In this document: positions 35,137-45,349 of the stretch, in pieces
Position numbering within the stretch: the first letter of the stretch is position 1
How the letters are laid out: every line of letters begins with the position of its first letter
Assembly (NCBI GenBank): GCA_949292785.1
Contig: CASFBK010000005.1
Location: 62,001-126,000 of the forward strand
Length of the DNA stretch: 64,000 nt
Reading direction: 5' to 3'
Origin: an uncultured Eubacteriales bacterium
Lineage (GTDB): Bacteria; Bacillota; Clostridia; Lachnospirales; Lachnospiraceae
Notes under the pieces: generated by a model
What the model was told of the DNA's origin: nothing
The model's database searches: none
Seen by the model: the letters and a program-made list of their open reading frames with translations, nothing else
Translations under genes and position numbers: made by a program

Positions 35137-35886
35137 TTATGCATCTTTACGTTCTACACCGTATTTTGCTTCCAGTTCTTTTATCTTTGCATCATATACT
35201 TCTTTCTGCTTATTCTGAATCAACTGCTGGTGAATCTGGTCCTGTACCTGTTCAAACGGTACTACAGAGCCTTCTTTTTTATCTTCCACACGAATCAGAT
35301 GATAGCCAAACTGGGTCTGTACCGGTCCGATTACTTTTCCGATTTCTCCTTCAAAGGCTGCCTTTTCAAATTCCGGCACCATTTGTCCCTTAGAGAAATA
35401 TCCCAAATCTCCGCCCTTTTCCTTGGATGGGCAGGTAGAATATTTCTTTGCTGCTTCCTCAAAAGCAAGACCATCTACAATTTCCTTTGCGATATCGTTG
35501 GCAGAATCCTCATTCTCGACCAGAATATGCTTTGCACTTACCTGTGCCTGCGCCTCAAATAAATCCGGGTTTTCTTCATAAAAGGCTTTCTCCTCTGCCT
35601 CTTCTACCCTGACTCCTTCGATAATGCTGGTAGCTGCCATATGACTTGCCAGCTCTACTTTCATTTTTTCTATCATTTCTTCATATTCTTTGGATTCGGT
35701 AATCTTTTCTTCTACTGCCATTTTATGGAATAAATGAAATGCAATAATCTGCTCTAACACCTGCTGTTTTGCCTGCGGACTGGACATATAAATCTGCTGC
35801 TCCGGTGGATAGTTCTTGATTAAATCATTCAATTCTTTCTCTGTAATCTCATGTCCTGCTGCTACTGCTAAAATTTTTTCACTCAT
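35137..35886 (-). CDS. Cytoplasmic parvulin-type peptidyl-prolyl isomerase
   Basis: 249 residues. Residues 1-110 form a SurA/PrsA-like helical chaperone part; 115-205 the PpiC domain (AQVSAKHILVENED, YSTCPSKEKGGDLGYFSKGQMVPEFEKAAF, GPVQTQFGYHLIRVE). Unlike PrsA it lacks a signal peptide and lipobox, so it probably acts inside the cell. The ribosome site before ATG 35886 is weak (AGAAAAGAAC). Confidence 0.88.
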   Translation of the reverse strand: MSEKILAVAAGHEITEKELNDLIKNYPPEQQIYMSSPQAKQQVLEQIIAFHLFHKMAVEEKITESKEYEEMIEKMKVELASHMAATSIIEGVRVEEAEEKAFYEENPDLFEAQAQVSAKHILVENEDSANDIAKEIVDGLAFEEAAKKYSTCPSKEKGGDLGYFSKGQMVPEFEKAAFEGEIGKVIGPVQTQFGYHLIRVEDKKEGSVVPFEQVQDQIHQQLIQNKQKEVYDAKIKELEAKYGVERKDA

Positions 35887-35994
35887 GTTCTTTTCTACGT
35901 CTTTTGACGCATCCTTTCTTTATACTATATTTCATTGGAAAACTCTTTCCTTTTGCCTGTTTCTACTCTATCATATCAGAGTTTATTCGTAAAG

Positions 35995-36036
35995 AAAAAA
36001 GTACCCTGTCTCTTAATTTTAGAGAGAAGATACTTT
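35995..36036 (-). terminator. Terminator of the znu/tig-lon cluster
   Basis: AAAGTA..TCTCT pairs with AGAGA..TACTTT followed by TTTTTTC on the minus strand, 31 bases past the znuB stop. Confidence 0.7.
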
Positions 36037-36067
36037 ATTCTTTTAATATTTTATTGTCTTTCCTATG

Positions 36068-36880
36068 CTACATATTATGTTTTCTGCCCCACAGATAGGT
36101 CACAAAATAAATCACAGAAGCAATAATTACGATCATAGGTCCGGTGGCAACGTTGGTATAATAAGAAATAATCAGACCTGTCACACCGGAAAACATGGAA
36201 AACACGATGGAAAAAAAGTGATACTCCCGCATATTTTCTGAAATATTCCGGCTTGCTGCCGCCGGAAGAATCAGTAGTGCGTTAATAATCAAAATTCCTA
36301 CCCACTTAATAGACACCATAACAATCAATGCCGTCAAAACTGCAAACAGGTTCTCCATCAGCTTCACCGGAATATGCCTGCTCTTTGCCAGCGTACGGTT
36401 CAGGCTGACTGCCAGAAGCTTGTTGAAGCCAAATATCCAGAATGTCAGCGTAATGATAAAAATAATCACCAGATATATGATTTCCGTAGGTGTAATACTT
36501 AAAATATCTCCCACCAGTATACTGGAATATTTGCTGAAATTCCCTCCCTTAGACAAAATAGCAAGTCCCACTGCCATACTACAGGAGGAAAATACGGAAA
36601 TTACCGTATCGGTAGATGCTACCACTCTGCTGCTCAGCTGATTTAACAATACCGCAAATACTATGGCAAACAGAATCATAGACAGATTGGTGTTACTGAT
36701 TCCAAGCACCACCCCAATGGCAATTCCCGTCAATGCGGAATGTCCCAATGCATCAGAGAAAAACGCCATTTTCCGATTTACAATCATAGTTCCCATCATT
36801 CCAAACAAGGGAGTAATAATCAAAACTGCCACAAAGGCATATTTCATAAAATCATATTGTAACCAGGAGAAAACTTCCAT
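36068..36880 (-). CDS. znuB: Zinc/manganese ABC importer permease
   Basis: 270 residues with about eight helices. FFSDALGHSALTGIAIG is the conserved ABC-3 permease signature. It should form the membrane channel for the ZnuA/ZnuC partners encoded upstream; its ATG directly follows the znuC stop (TAAATG). Metal could be zinc or manganese; the His-rich ZnuA favours zinc. Confidence 0.92.
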   Translation of the reverse strand: MEVFSWLQYDFMKYAFVAVLIITPLFGMMGTMIVNRKMAFFSDALGHSALTGIAIGVVLGISNTNLSMILFAIVFAVLLNQLSSRVVASTDTVISVFSSCSMAVGLAILSKGGNFSKYSSILVGDILSITPTEIIYLVIIFIITLTFWIFGFNKLLAVSLNRTLAKSRHIPVKLMENLFAVLTALIVMVSIKWVGILIINALLILPAAASRNISENMREYHFFSIVFSMFSGVTGLIISYYTNVATGPMIVIIASVIYFVTYLWGRKHNM

Positions 36881-37657
36881 TTATGCTTCCTCCTTTTCTT
36901 TTCGTTCACTGCCGGATTCTGCCTGAAATACCCTGCTAAATTCCGTGCTGGAGAAAACTTCTTTGACACTGCCCTGTTTTAAAATAGTCTCATCCAGTAA
37001 GACCACCTTATCGGCATATCGTTTCACATATTCCAAATCATGAGAAATGAGAATGACGGCAAGGTCATAGTTTTCTTTTAAATGATATATGGTCTGATAG
37101 AAAAGCTCCATACCATTCTGGTCAATTCCCGATACCGGTTCATCCAACAGCAAAAGATTCGGTTCATCCATAATTGCCATAGATAACATCACTCTTTGCA
37201 GTTCTCCACCGGAAAGATTGCATATCTGCTTATCCATCAGATAATCAGCCTCAAATATCTGCAAATGCTCTAAAATACGTGCCCGCTGTTTTCTGCTTTT
37301 GAGTGCAAATACCGGCGCATTGCTCTGGTAAGCGGCTATCATATCGTACACACTGACCGGTGTCTGCTTTTCGATATTTAAGGACTGAGGTACATATCCG
37401 ATTTTCAATTTCTGAATTCTGCCATCTTCACTATCTTTAAATTCAATATTCCCTGTATGAGGAACATCTCCGAGAATGGCTCTGATTAGCGTAGACTTTC
37501 CAGCGCCGTTTCGCCCGATAATGGCATTTAGGCTTCCACAGTGGATATGGAGATTAATGTCTCTTAATATCTCCTGTCCTCCCAAAGTCACGCCCAAATG
37601 ATTTACTTTTATACAATGCAGCCCACAAGGCTTTATGATTTTACGCAAAGCTGTCAT
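36881..37657 (-). CDS. znuC: Zinc ABC importer ATPase
   Basis: 258 residues: Walker A GRNGAGKST, Q-loop YVPQSL, signature LSGGELQRVMLSMAI, Walker B LLLLDEPVSGID. Its start overlaps the znuA stop (ATGA), so the two are translationally coupled. It energises metal uptake through the ZnuB channel. Confidence 0.94.
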   Translation of the reverse strand: MTALRKIIKPCGLHCIKVNHLGVTLGGQEILRDINLHIHCGSLNAIIGRNGAGKSTLIRAILGDVPHTGNIEFKDSEDGRIQKLKIGYVPQSLNIEKQTPVSVYDMIAAYQSNAPVFALKSRKQRARILEHLQIFEADYLMDKQICNLSGGELQRVMLSMAIMDEPNLLLLDEPVSGIDQNGMELFYQTIYHLKENYDLAVILISHDLEYVKRYADKVVLLDETILKQGSVKEVFSSTEFSRVFQAESGSERKEKEEA

Positions 37658-38688
37658 TCCTTTCCTGCAATTTCCCGCATCAGGTCTATGTTGTTCTGCA
37701 TGACATTCAGATAGCTGTCCTTTTCATAAGCTCCACGCGTCAGAGAATCTAAGTAATATACCTTACATTCTCCTTCTTTTTCCACCGTATCTCCCATGCT
37801 TTTTCCATACAGTTCCTCTGCCAGTACCACGGATACCTGATTGTCCTGAATCTGTTCCATCACTTCGGCAACTTCTCCGGCGCTGACCTGACGCTCTTCG
37901 TCTAAGTCCAGACAATACGCCACATGCATTCCATACTGCTGCGCCACATACTCATAAGCTTCATGGAAAATAATGACGTCTTTTCCGGAAAGCTCTTTCT
38001 TCAATTCCTCAATCTGGTCTGTCAGTTTTTGAATCTTTTCACAGTATTTTACCGCATTTTCCTGATATGTTTTCTGACGCTCACGGTCTGCCTTGGAAAG
38101 TCCCTCTGCAATGTTTTGCACCATTCCCGCATAAAGCTCGGTGTTCATCCACGCATGGGCATTTTCCTCTCCATGCTCATGGGTATGCTCTTCCTCTCCA
38201 TGTGCCTCTTCGTACTCATGGGTATGCTCTTCCTCTCCATGCGCCTCTTCGTGCTCATGGACTTCTTCTTCCTCAGAGTGTTCCTCTTCTCCCAGAAGTT
38301 CCAAGCCATCCGTTGCATAAATAATGGTAAGGTCGGGATATTCTTTCGCAACCTCCGTCAGAAATCCCTCGATTCCGCCACCATTTACAACAAATATATC
38401 CGCATTTGACAATAGAATCATATCCTGGGGCGTCAACTGATAGTCATGCATACATCCGGTCTGCGGTTCACTTAAGTTCTGTACCGTCACATTTGGGTTA
38501 TTCCCTATGACATTTTCTGTTGCAATATAGATTGGATAAAAGGACGTTACCACTTTTATCGTACCGTCCGTTTTGTCCTGTTCTTCCTGTCTTACATATG
38601 CTGTTGTAAAAATACCGCCTGCCAAGGCAATGGCAAGCAGCATAATTAATACAAAAATATATTTATTCTGTTTCTTTTTTGGTTTCAT
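37654..38688 (-). CDS. znuA: Zinc-binding lipoprotein-like substrate-binding protein
   Basis: 344 residues with an N-terminal hydrophobic segment (YIFVLIMLLAIALAGGIF) acting as signal or anchor; no lipobox Cys is visible. A His/Glu-rich loop at about 135-175 (EEEHTHEYEEAHGEEEHTHE) is built from a 39-bp tandem repeat and is typical of zinc-specific ZnuA. Metal His ligands are in MHDYQLTP, NAHAWMN and FHEAYEY. Starts inside the end of engB, behind AGAGGAAAAGA. Confidence 0.93.
   Translation of the reverse strand: MKPKKKQNKYIFVLIMLLAIALAGGIFTTAYVRQEEQDKTDGTIKVVTSFYPIYIATENVIGNNPNVTVQNLSEPQTGCMHDYQLTPQDMILLSNADIFVVNGGGIEGFLTEVAKEYPDLTIIYATDGLELLGEEEHSEEEEVHEHEEAHGEEEHTHEYEEAHGEEEHTHEHGEENAHAWMNTELYAGMVQNIAEGLSKADRERQKTYQENAVKYCEKIQKLTDQIEELKKELSGKDVIIFHEAYEYVAQQYGMHVAYCLDLDEERQVSAGEVAEVMEQIQDNQVSVVLAEELYGKSMGDTVEKEGECKVYYLDSLTRGAYEKDSYLNVMQNNIDLMREIAGKE
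38178..38258 (-). repeat. 39-bp tandem repeat in znuA
   Basis: Units begin with CATGGGTATGCTC at 38178 and 38217 and a partial third at 38256, a period of 39 bases (13 codons). They encode the His/Glu-rich metal loop, so the loop may vary in length between strains. Confidence 0.8.
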
Positions 38689-39283
38689 TCTTTTCCTCTA
38701 GTTCCAGTAAAGAATCCATTAGTTCCCAGATTTCTTCCCGTCCCTGCTTCGTCAAAGCAGAATAGGGCATAATAGGCGTTCCCGGCTTCACATTTAACCC
38801 TGTCTTTAACATCTTTACATGCTTTTGTATCTGGCTTCGATTAATCTTGTCCAGTTTTGTGGCAATGATAATCGGATCATATCCCTGATACACAATCCAG
38901 TCATACATCTGCTTATCATTCGCAGACGGCTCATGGCGGATATCAATTAACAGAAATACCGCTTTTAACTGCTTTGAGGTATGCAGATAGTTTTCAATCA
39001 TCTGTCCCCATTTCTCTTTTTCCTTCTGAGATACCTTTGCATATCCATATCCCGGCAAATCCACCAGATACATCACATTGTTGATATTGTAATAATTTAT
39101 CGTCTGGGTCTTTCCCGGCTGCGCAGAGGTTCTTGCCAGAGACTTTCGGTTCATCAGTCCATTAATCAAGGAAGATTTTCCTACATTGGACTTTCCTGCA
39201 AAAGCCACTTCCGGCTTGTCCGTATCCGGCAATTTACTGGTGATTCCACAAACAGTTTCTAATTCTACAGATTTGATTACCAT
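38663..39283 (-). CDS. engB: Ribosome-biogenesis GTPase YsxC/EngB
   Basis: 206 residues from ATG 39283; a GTG three codons upstream is an alternative. G1 GKSNVGKSSLING, G3 DLPGYGYAKV and G4 TKLDK define the TrmE-Era-EngA-EngB group. It helps assemble the large ribosomal subunit and is usually essential. The lon-engB order is conserved in many Firmicutes. Confidence 0.96.
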   Translation of the reverse strand: MVIKSVELETVCGITSKLPDTDKPEVAFAGKSNVGKSSLINGLMNRKSLARTSAQPGKTQTINYYNINNVMYLVDLPGYGYAKVSQKEKEKWGQMIENYLHTSKQLKAVFLLIDIRHEPSANDKQMYDWIVYQGYDPIIIATKLDKINRSQIQKHVKMLKTGLNVKPGTPIMPYSALTKQGREEIWELMDSLLELEEKNETKKETE

Positions 39284-39292
39284 TTCCTTCAC

Positions 39293-41611
39293 CTATTCCT
39301 TCACAAAAGCCACATCTAATACCTGTTCCATCTTTTCTACAAATACAATTTCCAGTCCCTGCTTGATTTCCTTTGCAATCTCCTGAATATCCGGTTCGTT
39401 TTTCTTCGGCACACAAACGGTCTTGATTCCTGCGTTTTTGGCTGCAAGAATCTTTTCCTTCAAACCACCGATTGGAAGCACTCTTCCCCGCAGGGTAATC
39501 TCGCCTGTCATTGCCACATCCTTACGAACTTTTCGCTTCGTAATGGCAGAAAGCATGGCTGTCGCCATGGTAATTCCGGCAGAAGGACCATCCTTTGGCA
39601 CTGCTCCTTCCGGAATATGAATGTGAATATCATGTTCTTTAAAGAATTCTTTGTCAATCTGATACTGCTCGCTGACAGAACGGATATAGCTGATACCTGC
39701 CTGTGCAGATTCTTTCATCACGTCTCCAAGCTGACCTGTCAACTGGAATTCTCCCTTTCCGGGCATGATATTTACCTCAATCTCTAAGGTATCTCCGCCT
39801 ACGCTGGTCCAAGCCAGTCCCCGGACAATTCCAATCTCATCGGTCTCGTTAATCAGGTCATAACTGTACTTTTCTTTTCCCAGAACCTTCTCTATGTTAC
39901 TCTCGGTAATCTTTACCGTTTTCTTTTCCTTCTTGTAAATCTCTTTTGCCGCTTTTCTGCAAATTTCTCCAATCTTACGCTCCAGATTACGAACACCTGC
40001 TTCTCTGGTATAACCACGAATCAGCTTTTCCAATGCCTTATCACTGATGGAAAGCTCTCCTTCCTTCAGTCCGTTTTTCTTCATCTGCTTTGCAATCAAA
40101 TGCTCTCTGGCAATATGGCACTTTTCGTTCTCGGTATAACTGCTGACCTCGATTACTTCCATACGGTCCAGAAGCGGTCTTGGAATCCCCTGCAAATCAT
40201 TGGCAGTGGCAATAAAAAGTACCTCGGACAAATCCAATGGCAGTTCTACATAATGGTCACGGAACTTATTGTTCTGCTCGGAATCCAGTACCTCTAACAA
40301 TGCAGACGCCGTATCCCCTTTGTAATCACTGCTTATCTTATCAATCTCGTCTAACAGCATCAGCGGATTCTTTACACCTGCGTATTTCAATCCATTGGCA
40401 ATGCGTCCCGGCATTGCTCCTACATAGGTCTTACGATGTCCACGAATCTCGGCTTCGTCTCTTACCCCGCCAAGACTGATACGCACATACTTCTTATCTA
40501 ATGCTCTTGCTACGGAACGTGCGATACTGGTCTTACCGGTTCCCGGAGGACCTACCAGACAGATAATAGGACTTTCTCCCTTCTGGGTAAGATTGCGCAC
40601 TGCCAAAAATTCCAGCATACGCTCCTTGACCTTTTCCATTCCATAGTGGTCCTCATTCAAAATCTCTTCTGCCTCCTGGAGATTCTTGTTGTCCTTCGAT
40701 ACCTTATTCCACGGAAGCTCCAGAATCGTCTCAATATATCCGCGAATTACTGCACTTTCGGAGGAATTGGCGGATACATTCTTGAAACGTTCAATTTCCT
40801 TTTTCAGCTTTTCCTTTACTTCTTTTCCGGCTTTCAGCTTCTTGCTCTCTTCTAAAAAATGTTCTGCCTCAGAAACGGTGTTATCTTCCCCCAGCTCCTG
40901 ACGAATCAACTTCATCTGTTCCCGAAGGATATATTCCTTCTGGTTCTTATCTACCTTTTCTTTTACCTTGGTCTGGAATTCCTTTTTTATCTGAATGACA
41001 TTAATCTCATTCATCAAAAGAAGCATTAACGTCTCATATCTTGCTTCTAGTGTTTCTGCTTCTAAGATTTTCTGTTTTTCTTCGTATCCTACCGGAAGAT
41101 TATTTGCAACATAATCAAGAAGCTTTTCCAGCTCCTTCATTTCTCCTATCTGTCTTGCGACCTCTTTGCCCGGTTTGGGATTTGCAAGGCAATACCGGGT
41201 AAAAGTCTCCTGTACACCACGTTTCATGGCTTCCTGAACATCAGCAGGAAGCGCTTCTTCCTGCTGCGATATCTCCTCAATCTCTGCCTCGAGATACTCT
41301 TCGTACTGGCTGAACTCAAGAATTCTTGCACGTTTGATTCCTTCTACCAGAACACGTACCACATTATTCTGTAATTTAATTACCTGTTTTACAATCGCTA
41401 TAATTCCAATATGATATAAATCATCAATTCCAGGCTCTTCCTGTTCCACATCTCTTTGCGCTACCAGAAATATATTCTGATCCTGAAGCATGGCATTTTC
41501 CACTGCTCTTATGGACTTCTCCCGGCTCACGTCAAAATGTGCCACCATTCCGGGGAGAATTGCCATGCCACGAAGCGCAACCGCTGGAATTTTCCTTTGT
41601 TCTTCCCTCAT
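39293..41611 (-). CDS. lon: ATP-dependent Lon protease
   Basis: 772 residues from ATG 41611 behind AAAGGAGAGATTACAG; a longer frame upstream overlaps clpX and is unlikely. N-terminal LON domain from about residue 7 ([15 protein letters not shown]), AAA+ with Walker [10 protein letters not shown] and Walker B LLDEIDKI, and a C-terminal protease with catalytic Ser in [11 protein letters not shown]. It degrades misfolded and regulatory proteins. Confidence 0.97.
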   Translation of the reverse strand: MREEQRKIPAVALRGMAILPGMVAHFDVSREKSIRAVENAMLQDQNIFLVAQRDVEQEEPGIDDLYHIGIIAIVKQVIKLQNNVVRVLVEGIKRARILEFSQYEEYLEAEIEEISQQEEALPADVQEAMKRGVQETFTRYCLANPKPGKEVARQIGEMKELEKLLDYVANNLPVGYEEKQKILEAETLEARYETLMLLLMNEINVIQIKKEFQTKVKEKVDKNQKEYILREQMKLIRQELGEDNTVSEAEHFLEESKKLKAGKEVKEKLKKEIERFKNVSANSSESAVIRGYIETILELPWNKVSKDNKNLQEAEEILNEDHYGMEKVKERMLEFLAVRNLTQKGESPIICLVGPPGTGKTSIARSVARALDKKYVRISLGGVRDEAEIRGHRKTYVGAMPGRIANGLKYAGVKNPLMLLDEIDKISSDYKGDTASALLEVLDSEQNNKFRDHYVELPLDLSEVLFIATANDLQGIPRPLLDRMEVIEVSSYTENEKCHIAREHLIAKQMKKNGLKEGELSISDKALEKLIRGYTREAGVRNLERKIGEICRKAAKEIYKKEKKTVKITESNIEKVLGKEKYSYDLINETDEIGIVRGLAWTSVGGDTLEIEVNIMPGKGEFQLTGQLGDVMKESAQAGISYIRSVSEQYQIDKEFFKEHDIHIHIPEGAVPKDGPSAGITMATAMLSAITKRKVRKDVAMTGEITLRGRVLPIGGLKEKILAAKNAGIKTVCVPKKNEPDIQEIAKEIKQGLEIVFVEKMEQVLDVAFVKE

Positions 41612-41639
41612 CTGTAATCTCTCCTTTGTTATGGACGGC

Positions 41640-42890
41640 TTAAGCAGTCTTACTTTCCCGGTACTGAATCTCCGGTTCTCCTTCTTCTTCCACTGCTGCT
41701 TTTGTAATATTACAATGAACAATAGATTCATCAGAAGGTACACGATACATAAGATCCAGCATTACTTTTTCCATAATTGCACGCAATCCTCTGGCTCCAG
41801 TTTTCCGTTTCAGGGACTTCTCTGCAATGGCTTCAATGGCATCCTCATCAAAGGTCAGCTCTACACCATCTAATTCGAACAGTTTTTCATACTGTTTTAC
41901 CAAAGAATTCTTCGGCTCTTTCAGGATGCGAACCAAAGCTTCTTTATCCAGTGCATCTAAGGATACGGTTATCGGTACACGTCCTACAAATTCCGGAATC
42001 AAGCCGAACTTAACAAAATCCTGCGGCAATGCCTGCTTTAAAACGACTCCTGGATTCTTTTCCCGTTTATCTGCTATCTGTGCATTAAAGCCCATAGACT
42101 TTTGATCCATTCTGGTCTCTATAATCTTATCGAGACCTTCAAATGCTCCTCCACAGATAAATAAAATATTGGTGGTATCAATCTGAATCAGCTCCTGCTG
42201 CGGATGCTTTCTTCCACCCTGAGGCGGAACACTTGCTACGGTTCCTTCTAAAATCTTCAAAAGAGCCTGCTGTACACCTTCTCCTGATACATCACGGGTA
42301 ATGGAAGGATTCTCGGATTTTCTCGTAATCTTATCAATTTCATCAATATAGATGATTCCTCTCTGGGCACGTTCAATATCATAATCTGCCGCCTGAATAA
42401 TCTTAAGCAGTATGTTTTCTACGTCTTCCCCTACATATCCTGCCTCTGTCAGTGCTGTCGCATCTGCAATGGCAAATGGTACATTCAACACTCTTGCCAA
42501 AGTCTGTGCCAATAGTGTCTTTCCAGAACCTGTCGGTCCCAACATTAAAATATTACTTTTCTGCAGCTCTACGCCCAGATTCTGCGGCGCCATAATTCTT
42601 TTATAATGGTTATAAACAGCCACAGAAAGCACCTTTTTCGCTTCCTCCTGACCGATTACATACTCATCCAGAAATGATTTCATTTCTTCCGGCTTTAACA
42701 GATTAATTTCTTCTTCCTCTACTGCTGTTGTTTCTTCCTCGTCTAATTCTTCTTCTATAATTTCCGCACAAATATCTACACATTCATCACAGATATAAGC
42801 CCCGTTCGGTCCTGCAATCAGTTTTCGTACCTGTCCGTCTGTTTTTCCACAAAAAGAGCAACGGATTCTCTCATCCATTCTTCCTGCCAT
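41640..42890 (-). CDS. clpX: Clp protease unfoldase ClpX
   Basis: 416 residues. N-terminal zinc finger ([11 protein letters not shown] and CDECVDIC), Walker [13 protein letters not shown], Walker [11 protein letters not shown]. Supplies unfolded substrates to ClpP, whose gene precedes it. Starts at ATG 42890 seven bases behind GAGGTG. Confidence 0.97.
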   Translation of the reverse strand: MAGRMDERIRCSFCGKTDGQVRKLIAGPNGAYICDECVDICAEIIEEELDEEETTAVEEEEINLLKPEEMKSFLDEYVIGQEEAKKVLSVAVYNHYKRIMAPQNLGVELQKSNILMLGPTGSGKTLLAQTLARVLNVPFAIADATALTEAGYVGEDVENILLKIIQAADYDIERAQRGIIYIDEIDKITRKSENPSITRDVSGEGVQQALLKILEGTVASVPPQGGRKHPQQELIQIDTTNILFICGGAFEGLDKIIETRMDQKSMGFNAQIADKREKNPGVVLKQALPQDFVKFGLIPEFVGRVPITVSLDALDKEALVRILKEPKNSLVKQYEKLFELDGVELTFDEDAIEAIAEKSLKRKTGARGLRAIMEKVMLDLMYRVPSDESIVHCNITKAAVEEEGEPEIQYRESKTA

Positions 42891-42977
42891 ATTTTCACCT
42901 CGCTAATCTCATTTTATAACATATCTCACTTTTTGTAATCATTTGCTCACTTTTTCAAAAATGATTACATTCAACAT

Positions 42978-43016
42978 AGGGGACAGTGGCAAATGCTCGC
43001 TGTCCCCTGGTTTTTT
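42978..43016. other. Hairpin between clpP and clpX
   Basis: AGGGGACAG and CTGTCCCCT form a perfect 9-bp stem with a 13-base loop. The minus strand has no T-run after it, so it is more likely an RNA processing or stability hairpin than a terminator for clpP; the plus strand does carry TTTTTT. Confidence 0.55.
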
Positions 43017-43601
43017 CTACTGTCTGTTTGTAATCACACGGTCAATCAGTCCGTATTCCATCGCTTCTTCTGCAGACATATAATTGTCTCTTTCTGTATC
43101 TGCTGCAATCACATCATATGGCTTTCCGGTATTTTCCGCTAAAATTGTATTTAACCGTTTCTTAGTCTTTTGAATATTATCTGCAACAATCTGAATATCC
43201 GTTGCCTGACCCTTTGCACCACCGGACGGCTGATGAATCATAATCTCTGCATTTGGAAGTGCAAGGCGCTTGCCCTTCGTTCCTCCTGCTAACAAAAATG
43301 CTCCCATACTTGCAGCAAGACCGAGACATGTAGTCTCTACATCACACTTAATATACTGCATCGTATCATAGATTGCAAGTCCTGCGCTTACAACCCCTCC
43401 CGGAGAGTTAATATACAAATGAATATCCTTTCCCGGGTCTTCTGACTCTAAGAAAAGAAGCTGTGCAACTACAAGTCCTGCTGTTGTCTCATTTACTTCT
43501 TCTCCAAGGAAAATGATTCTATCTTTTAACAGTCTGGAATATATATCGTAGGACCGTTCTCCTCTGCTGGTCTGTTCAATGACATAAGGTACTAAACTCA
43601 T
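43017..43601 (-). CDS. clpP: ATP-dependent Clp protease proteolytic subunit
   Basis: 194 residues. The catalytic Ser is in [14 protein letters not shown], the His in [16 protein letters not shown] and the Asp in the TERDNYMS region. It forms the tetradecameric peptidase chamber used by ClpX. The ribosome site TTAAGGAGGAATATTA lies at the end of a 49-bp tandem repeat. Confidence 0.98.
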   Translation of the reverse strand: MSLVPYVIEQTSRGERSYDIYSRLLKDRIIFLGEEVNETTAGLVVAQLLFLESEDPGKDIHLYINSPGGVVSAGLAIYDTMQYIKCDVETTCLGLAASMGAFLLAGGTKGKRLALPNAEIMIHQPSGGAKGQATDIQIVADNIQKTKKRLNTILAENTGKPYDVIAADTERDNYMSAEEAMEYGLIDRVITNRQ

Positions 43602-43608
43602 TAATATT

Positions 43609-43714
43609 CCTCCTTAACTTTGCCCTGTTCTCTGGGCATGGGTGTGCCCTTTGGGTGCCTCCTTAACTTTGCCTCGTTTTGCGGGCATAGGTGTGCCCTT
43701 TGGGTGCCTCCTTA
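43609..43714 (-). repeat. 49-bp tandem repeat carrying ribosome sites, upstream of clpP
   Basis: Two 49-base units (43609-43657 and 43658-43706) plus eight bases of a third. Each unit on the minus strand has AAGGAGGCACCCAAAGGGC, a GGGCA/TGCCC hairpin and GGCAAAGTT. Three AAGGAGG sequences result, the last being the clpP ribosome site. Confidence 0.8.
43614..43688 (-). CDS. Possible 24-residue leader peptide before clpP
   Basis: ATG 43688 is 14 bases behind an AAGGAGG and opens a 24-codon frame across both repeat units, ending in TAA within the clpP ribosome site. It is basic (begins MPAKRGKVKEAPKG). Its reading could couple to clpP. It may simply be a by-product of the repeat. Confidence 0.25.
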   Translation of the reverse strand: MPAKRGKVKEAPKGHTHAQRTGQS

Positions 43715-43728
43715 TAAGCGTGCCAAAT

Positions 43729-45072
43729 TTATTTTTCTGCTTCTGCTGCCGCTTCTGCTTCTTTTTCTTTCTTGCTCTTTGGCTTTGCTCTTTCTTTGAT
43801 ATTTTCCATGATTAAATCAACAGCCTTCTGGATTGCCATATCCTTCTTCATGGATTCTTTTTCAGCATCTCCCATGTACTCTTTCAGTTTTTCAACTTCC
43901 ATTCCGTACATTTCAGCCATCTTCTTTAATTCTTCTTCTACTTCTTCATCAGAAACTTCGATGTTCTCTTCTTTTGCGATTGCTTCTAATACAAGGCTGG
44001 ACTGAATACGCTTCAAAGCTTCCGGCTTCATTTGTTCCATCATCTTCTCAACGTTCATACCTGTAAACTGCATGTACTGCTCCATAGATAATCCCTGCTG
44101 TGCAATTCTGTTTGCAAAGTCATCTACCATGGAACGTGCCTGAGTATCTACCATTGCATCCGGAATCTCCATCTTGGATTTATCAATAATCTTCTGGATT
44201 GCTTCGTCTTCCTTAGTACGTTTTGCATCTGCTTCTTTTCTTTCCACTAACTTCTTCTCAACGCTTTCCTTGTACTCAGCTAAAGTATCGAATTCAGAAA
44301 CATCCTGTGCAAACTCGTCATCTAATTCTGGCAGTTCTTTTCCTTTGATTTCATTGATTTTTACTTTAAATACTGCAGGCTTTCCTGCTAACTCTGCTGC
44401 ATGGTATTCTTCCGGGAAGGTAACGTTTACTTCTACTTCTTCTCCTACGTTCTTACCAATTAACTGCTCTTCAAAGGTATCAATGAAGGAATGGGAACCA
44501 ATTACCAGAGAATGATTCTCGCCCTTTCCTCCTTCAAATGCTGTGCCGTCTACAAATCCTTCAAAGTCAATTACTGCGGTATCACCATCAGCTACCGGTC
44601 TGTCTTCTACTGTGATAGTTCTTGCATTGCTTTCTCTTTCTTTTTCGATTTCAGCCATAACTTCTTCTTCGGTTACAGAGGTATCAATCTTAGTTACCTG
44701 TACACCCATGTATTTTCCAAGAGTTACTTCCGGTTTTACTGCTACTTCTGCTGTAAAGATAAAAGGCTTTCCTTTTTCAATCTGGGTAATATCAATAGTA
44801 GGACTGGAAACAATATCTACGCCGGATTCGTCAATAGCCTTTGGATATTCCTGAGAAATCAGGATATTTGCCGCATCTTCAAAGAATATTTCTGCACCAT
44901 ACATCTTTTCAATCATATGTCTTGGTACTTTTCCCTTACGGAAACCAGGAAGGCTGATCTGCCCCTTCTGTTTCATATATGCAGCCTGAATTGCTTTTTC
45001 TAATTCTTCTGCGGAAACCTCAATAGTGAGTTTCGCCATGTTCTTTTCTAAATTTTCTACCTGTACGCTCAT
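43729..45072 (-). CDS. tig: Trigger factor (ribosome-associated chaperone)
   Basis: 447 residues. The N-terminal ribosome-binding domain contains LPGFRKGKVPRHMIEKMYG (consensus GFRxGKxP); a FKBP-type isomerase domain follows (ADGDTAVIDFEGFVDGTAFEGG), then a long helical C-terminal domain with a Lys/Glu/Ala tail. It binds nascent chains. First gene of the tig-clpP-clpX-lon-engB series. Confidence 0.97.
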   Translation of the reverse strand: MSVQVENLEKNMAKLTIEVSAEELEKAIQAAYMKQKGQISLPGFRKGKVPRHMIEKMYGAEIFFEDAANILISQEYPKAIDESGVDIVSSPTIDITQIEKGKPFIFTAEVAVKPEVTLGKYMGVQVTKIDTSVTEEEVMAEIEKERESNARTITVEDRPVADGDTAVIDFEGFVDGTAFEGGKGENHSLVIGSHSFIDTFEEQLIGKNVGEEVEVNVTFPEEYHAAELAGKPAVFKVKINEIKGKELPELDDEFAQDVSEFDTLAEYKESVEKKLVERKEADAKRTKEDEAIQKIIDKSKMEIPDAMVDTQARSMVDDFANRIAQQGLSMEQYMQFTGMNVEKMMEQMKPEALKRIQSSLVLEAIAKEENIEVSDEEVEEELKKMAEMYGMEVEKLKEYMGDAEKESMKKDMAIQKAVDLIMENIKERAKPKSKKEKEAEAAAEAEK

Positions 45073-45200
45073 TACAACTATTTCCTCCTTAATATATATC
45101 TTATCCTTTTCCCACCCTTTTTGAATGGTAGTCAGACGTACTTTTCTTTCCTATAGACACAATATCAGAGCATAATGTCCTACTCTACAGTCATTTTGAA

Positions 45201-45209
45201 ATTATAGCA
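45201..45209 (-). promoter_or_regulatory. Extended -10 promoter of tig
   Basis: On the minus strand TGCTATAAT is a perfect extended -10. No good -35 is visible 17 bases upstream, which such promoters tolerate. It lies about 130 bases from the tig start, leaving a sizeable leader. Confidence 0.55.
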
Positions 45210-45272
45210 CACTCATTTCCAAAATACCAGTGTTTTTTTGAGATTTTTAAAAACTGCAGGCAGTACAAAAGG

Positions 45273-45327
45273 AAAAGGACAAATTCCAGAGAAGCAGGTC
45301 CGCCTGCCAAACTGTATCTGCCCTTTT
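45273..45327 (-). terminator. Terminator of the GH16 gene
   Basis: AAAAGGGCAGATACAG pairs with wobbles to CTGGAATTTGTCCTTTT, with an inner GCAGG/CCTGC stem, then CCTTTTGT on the minus strand; 22 bases past the stop. Confidence 0.65.
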
Positions 45328-45349
45328 CTGTTATGCTTTTTCTGTTATG

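Noticed and set aside
35137..35886. Naming the parvulin PrsA
   Set aside because: It has no signal peptide or lipobox, so the extracellular PrsA role does not fit.
41612..41743. Longer Lon N terminus
   Set aside because: It would overlap clpX by about 100 bases, while ATG 41611 has a good ribosome site and begins at the LON domain.
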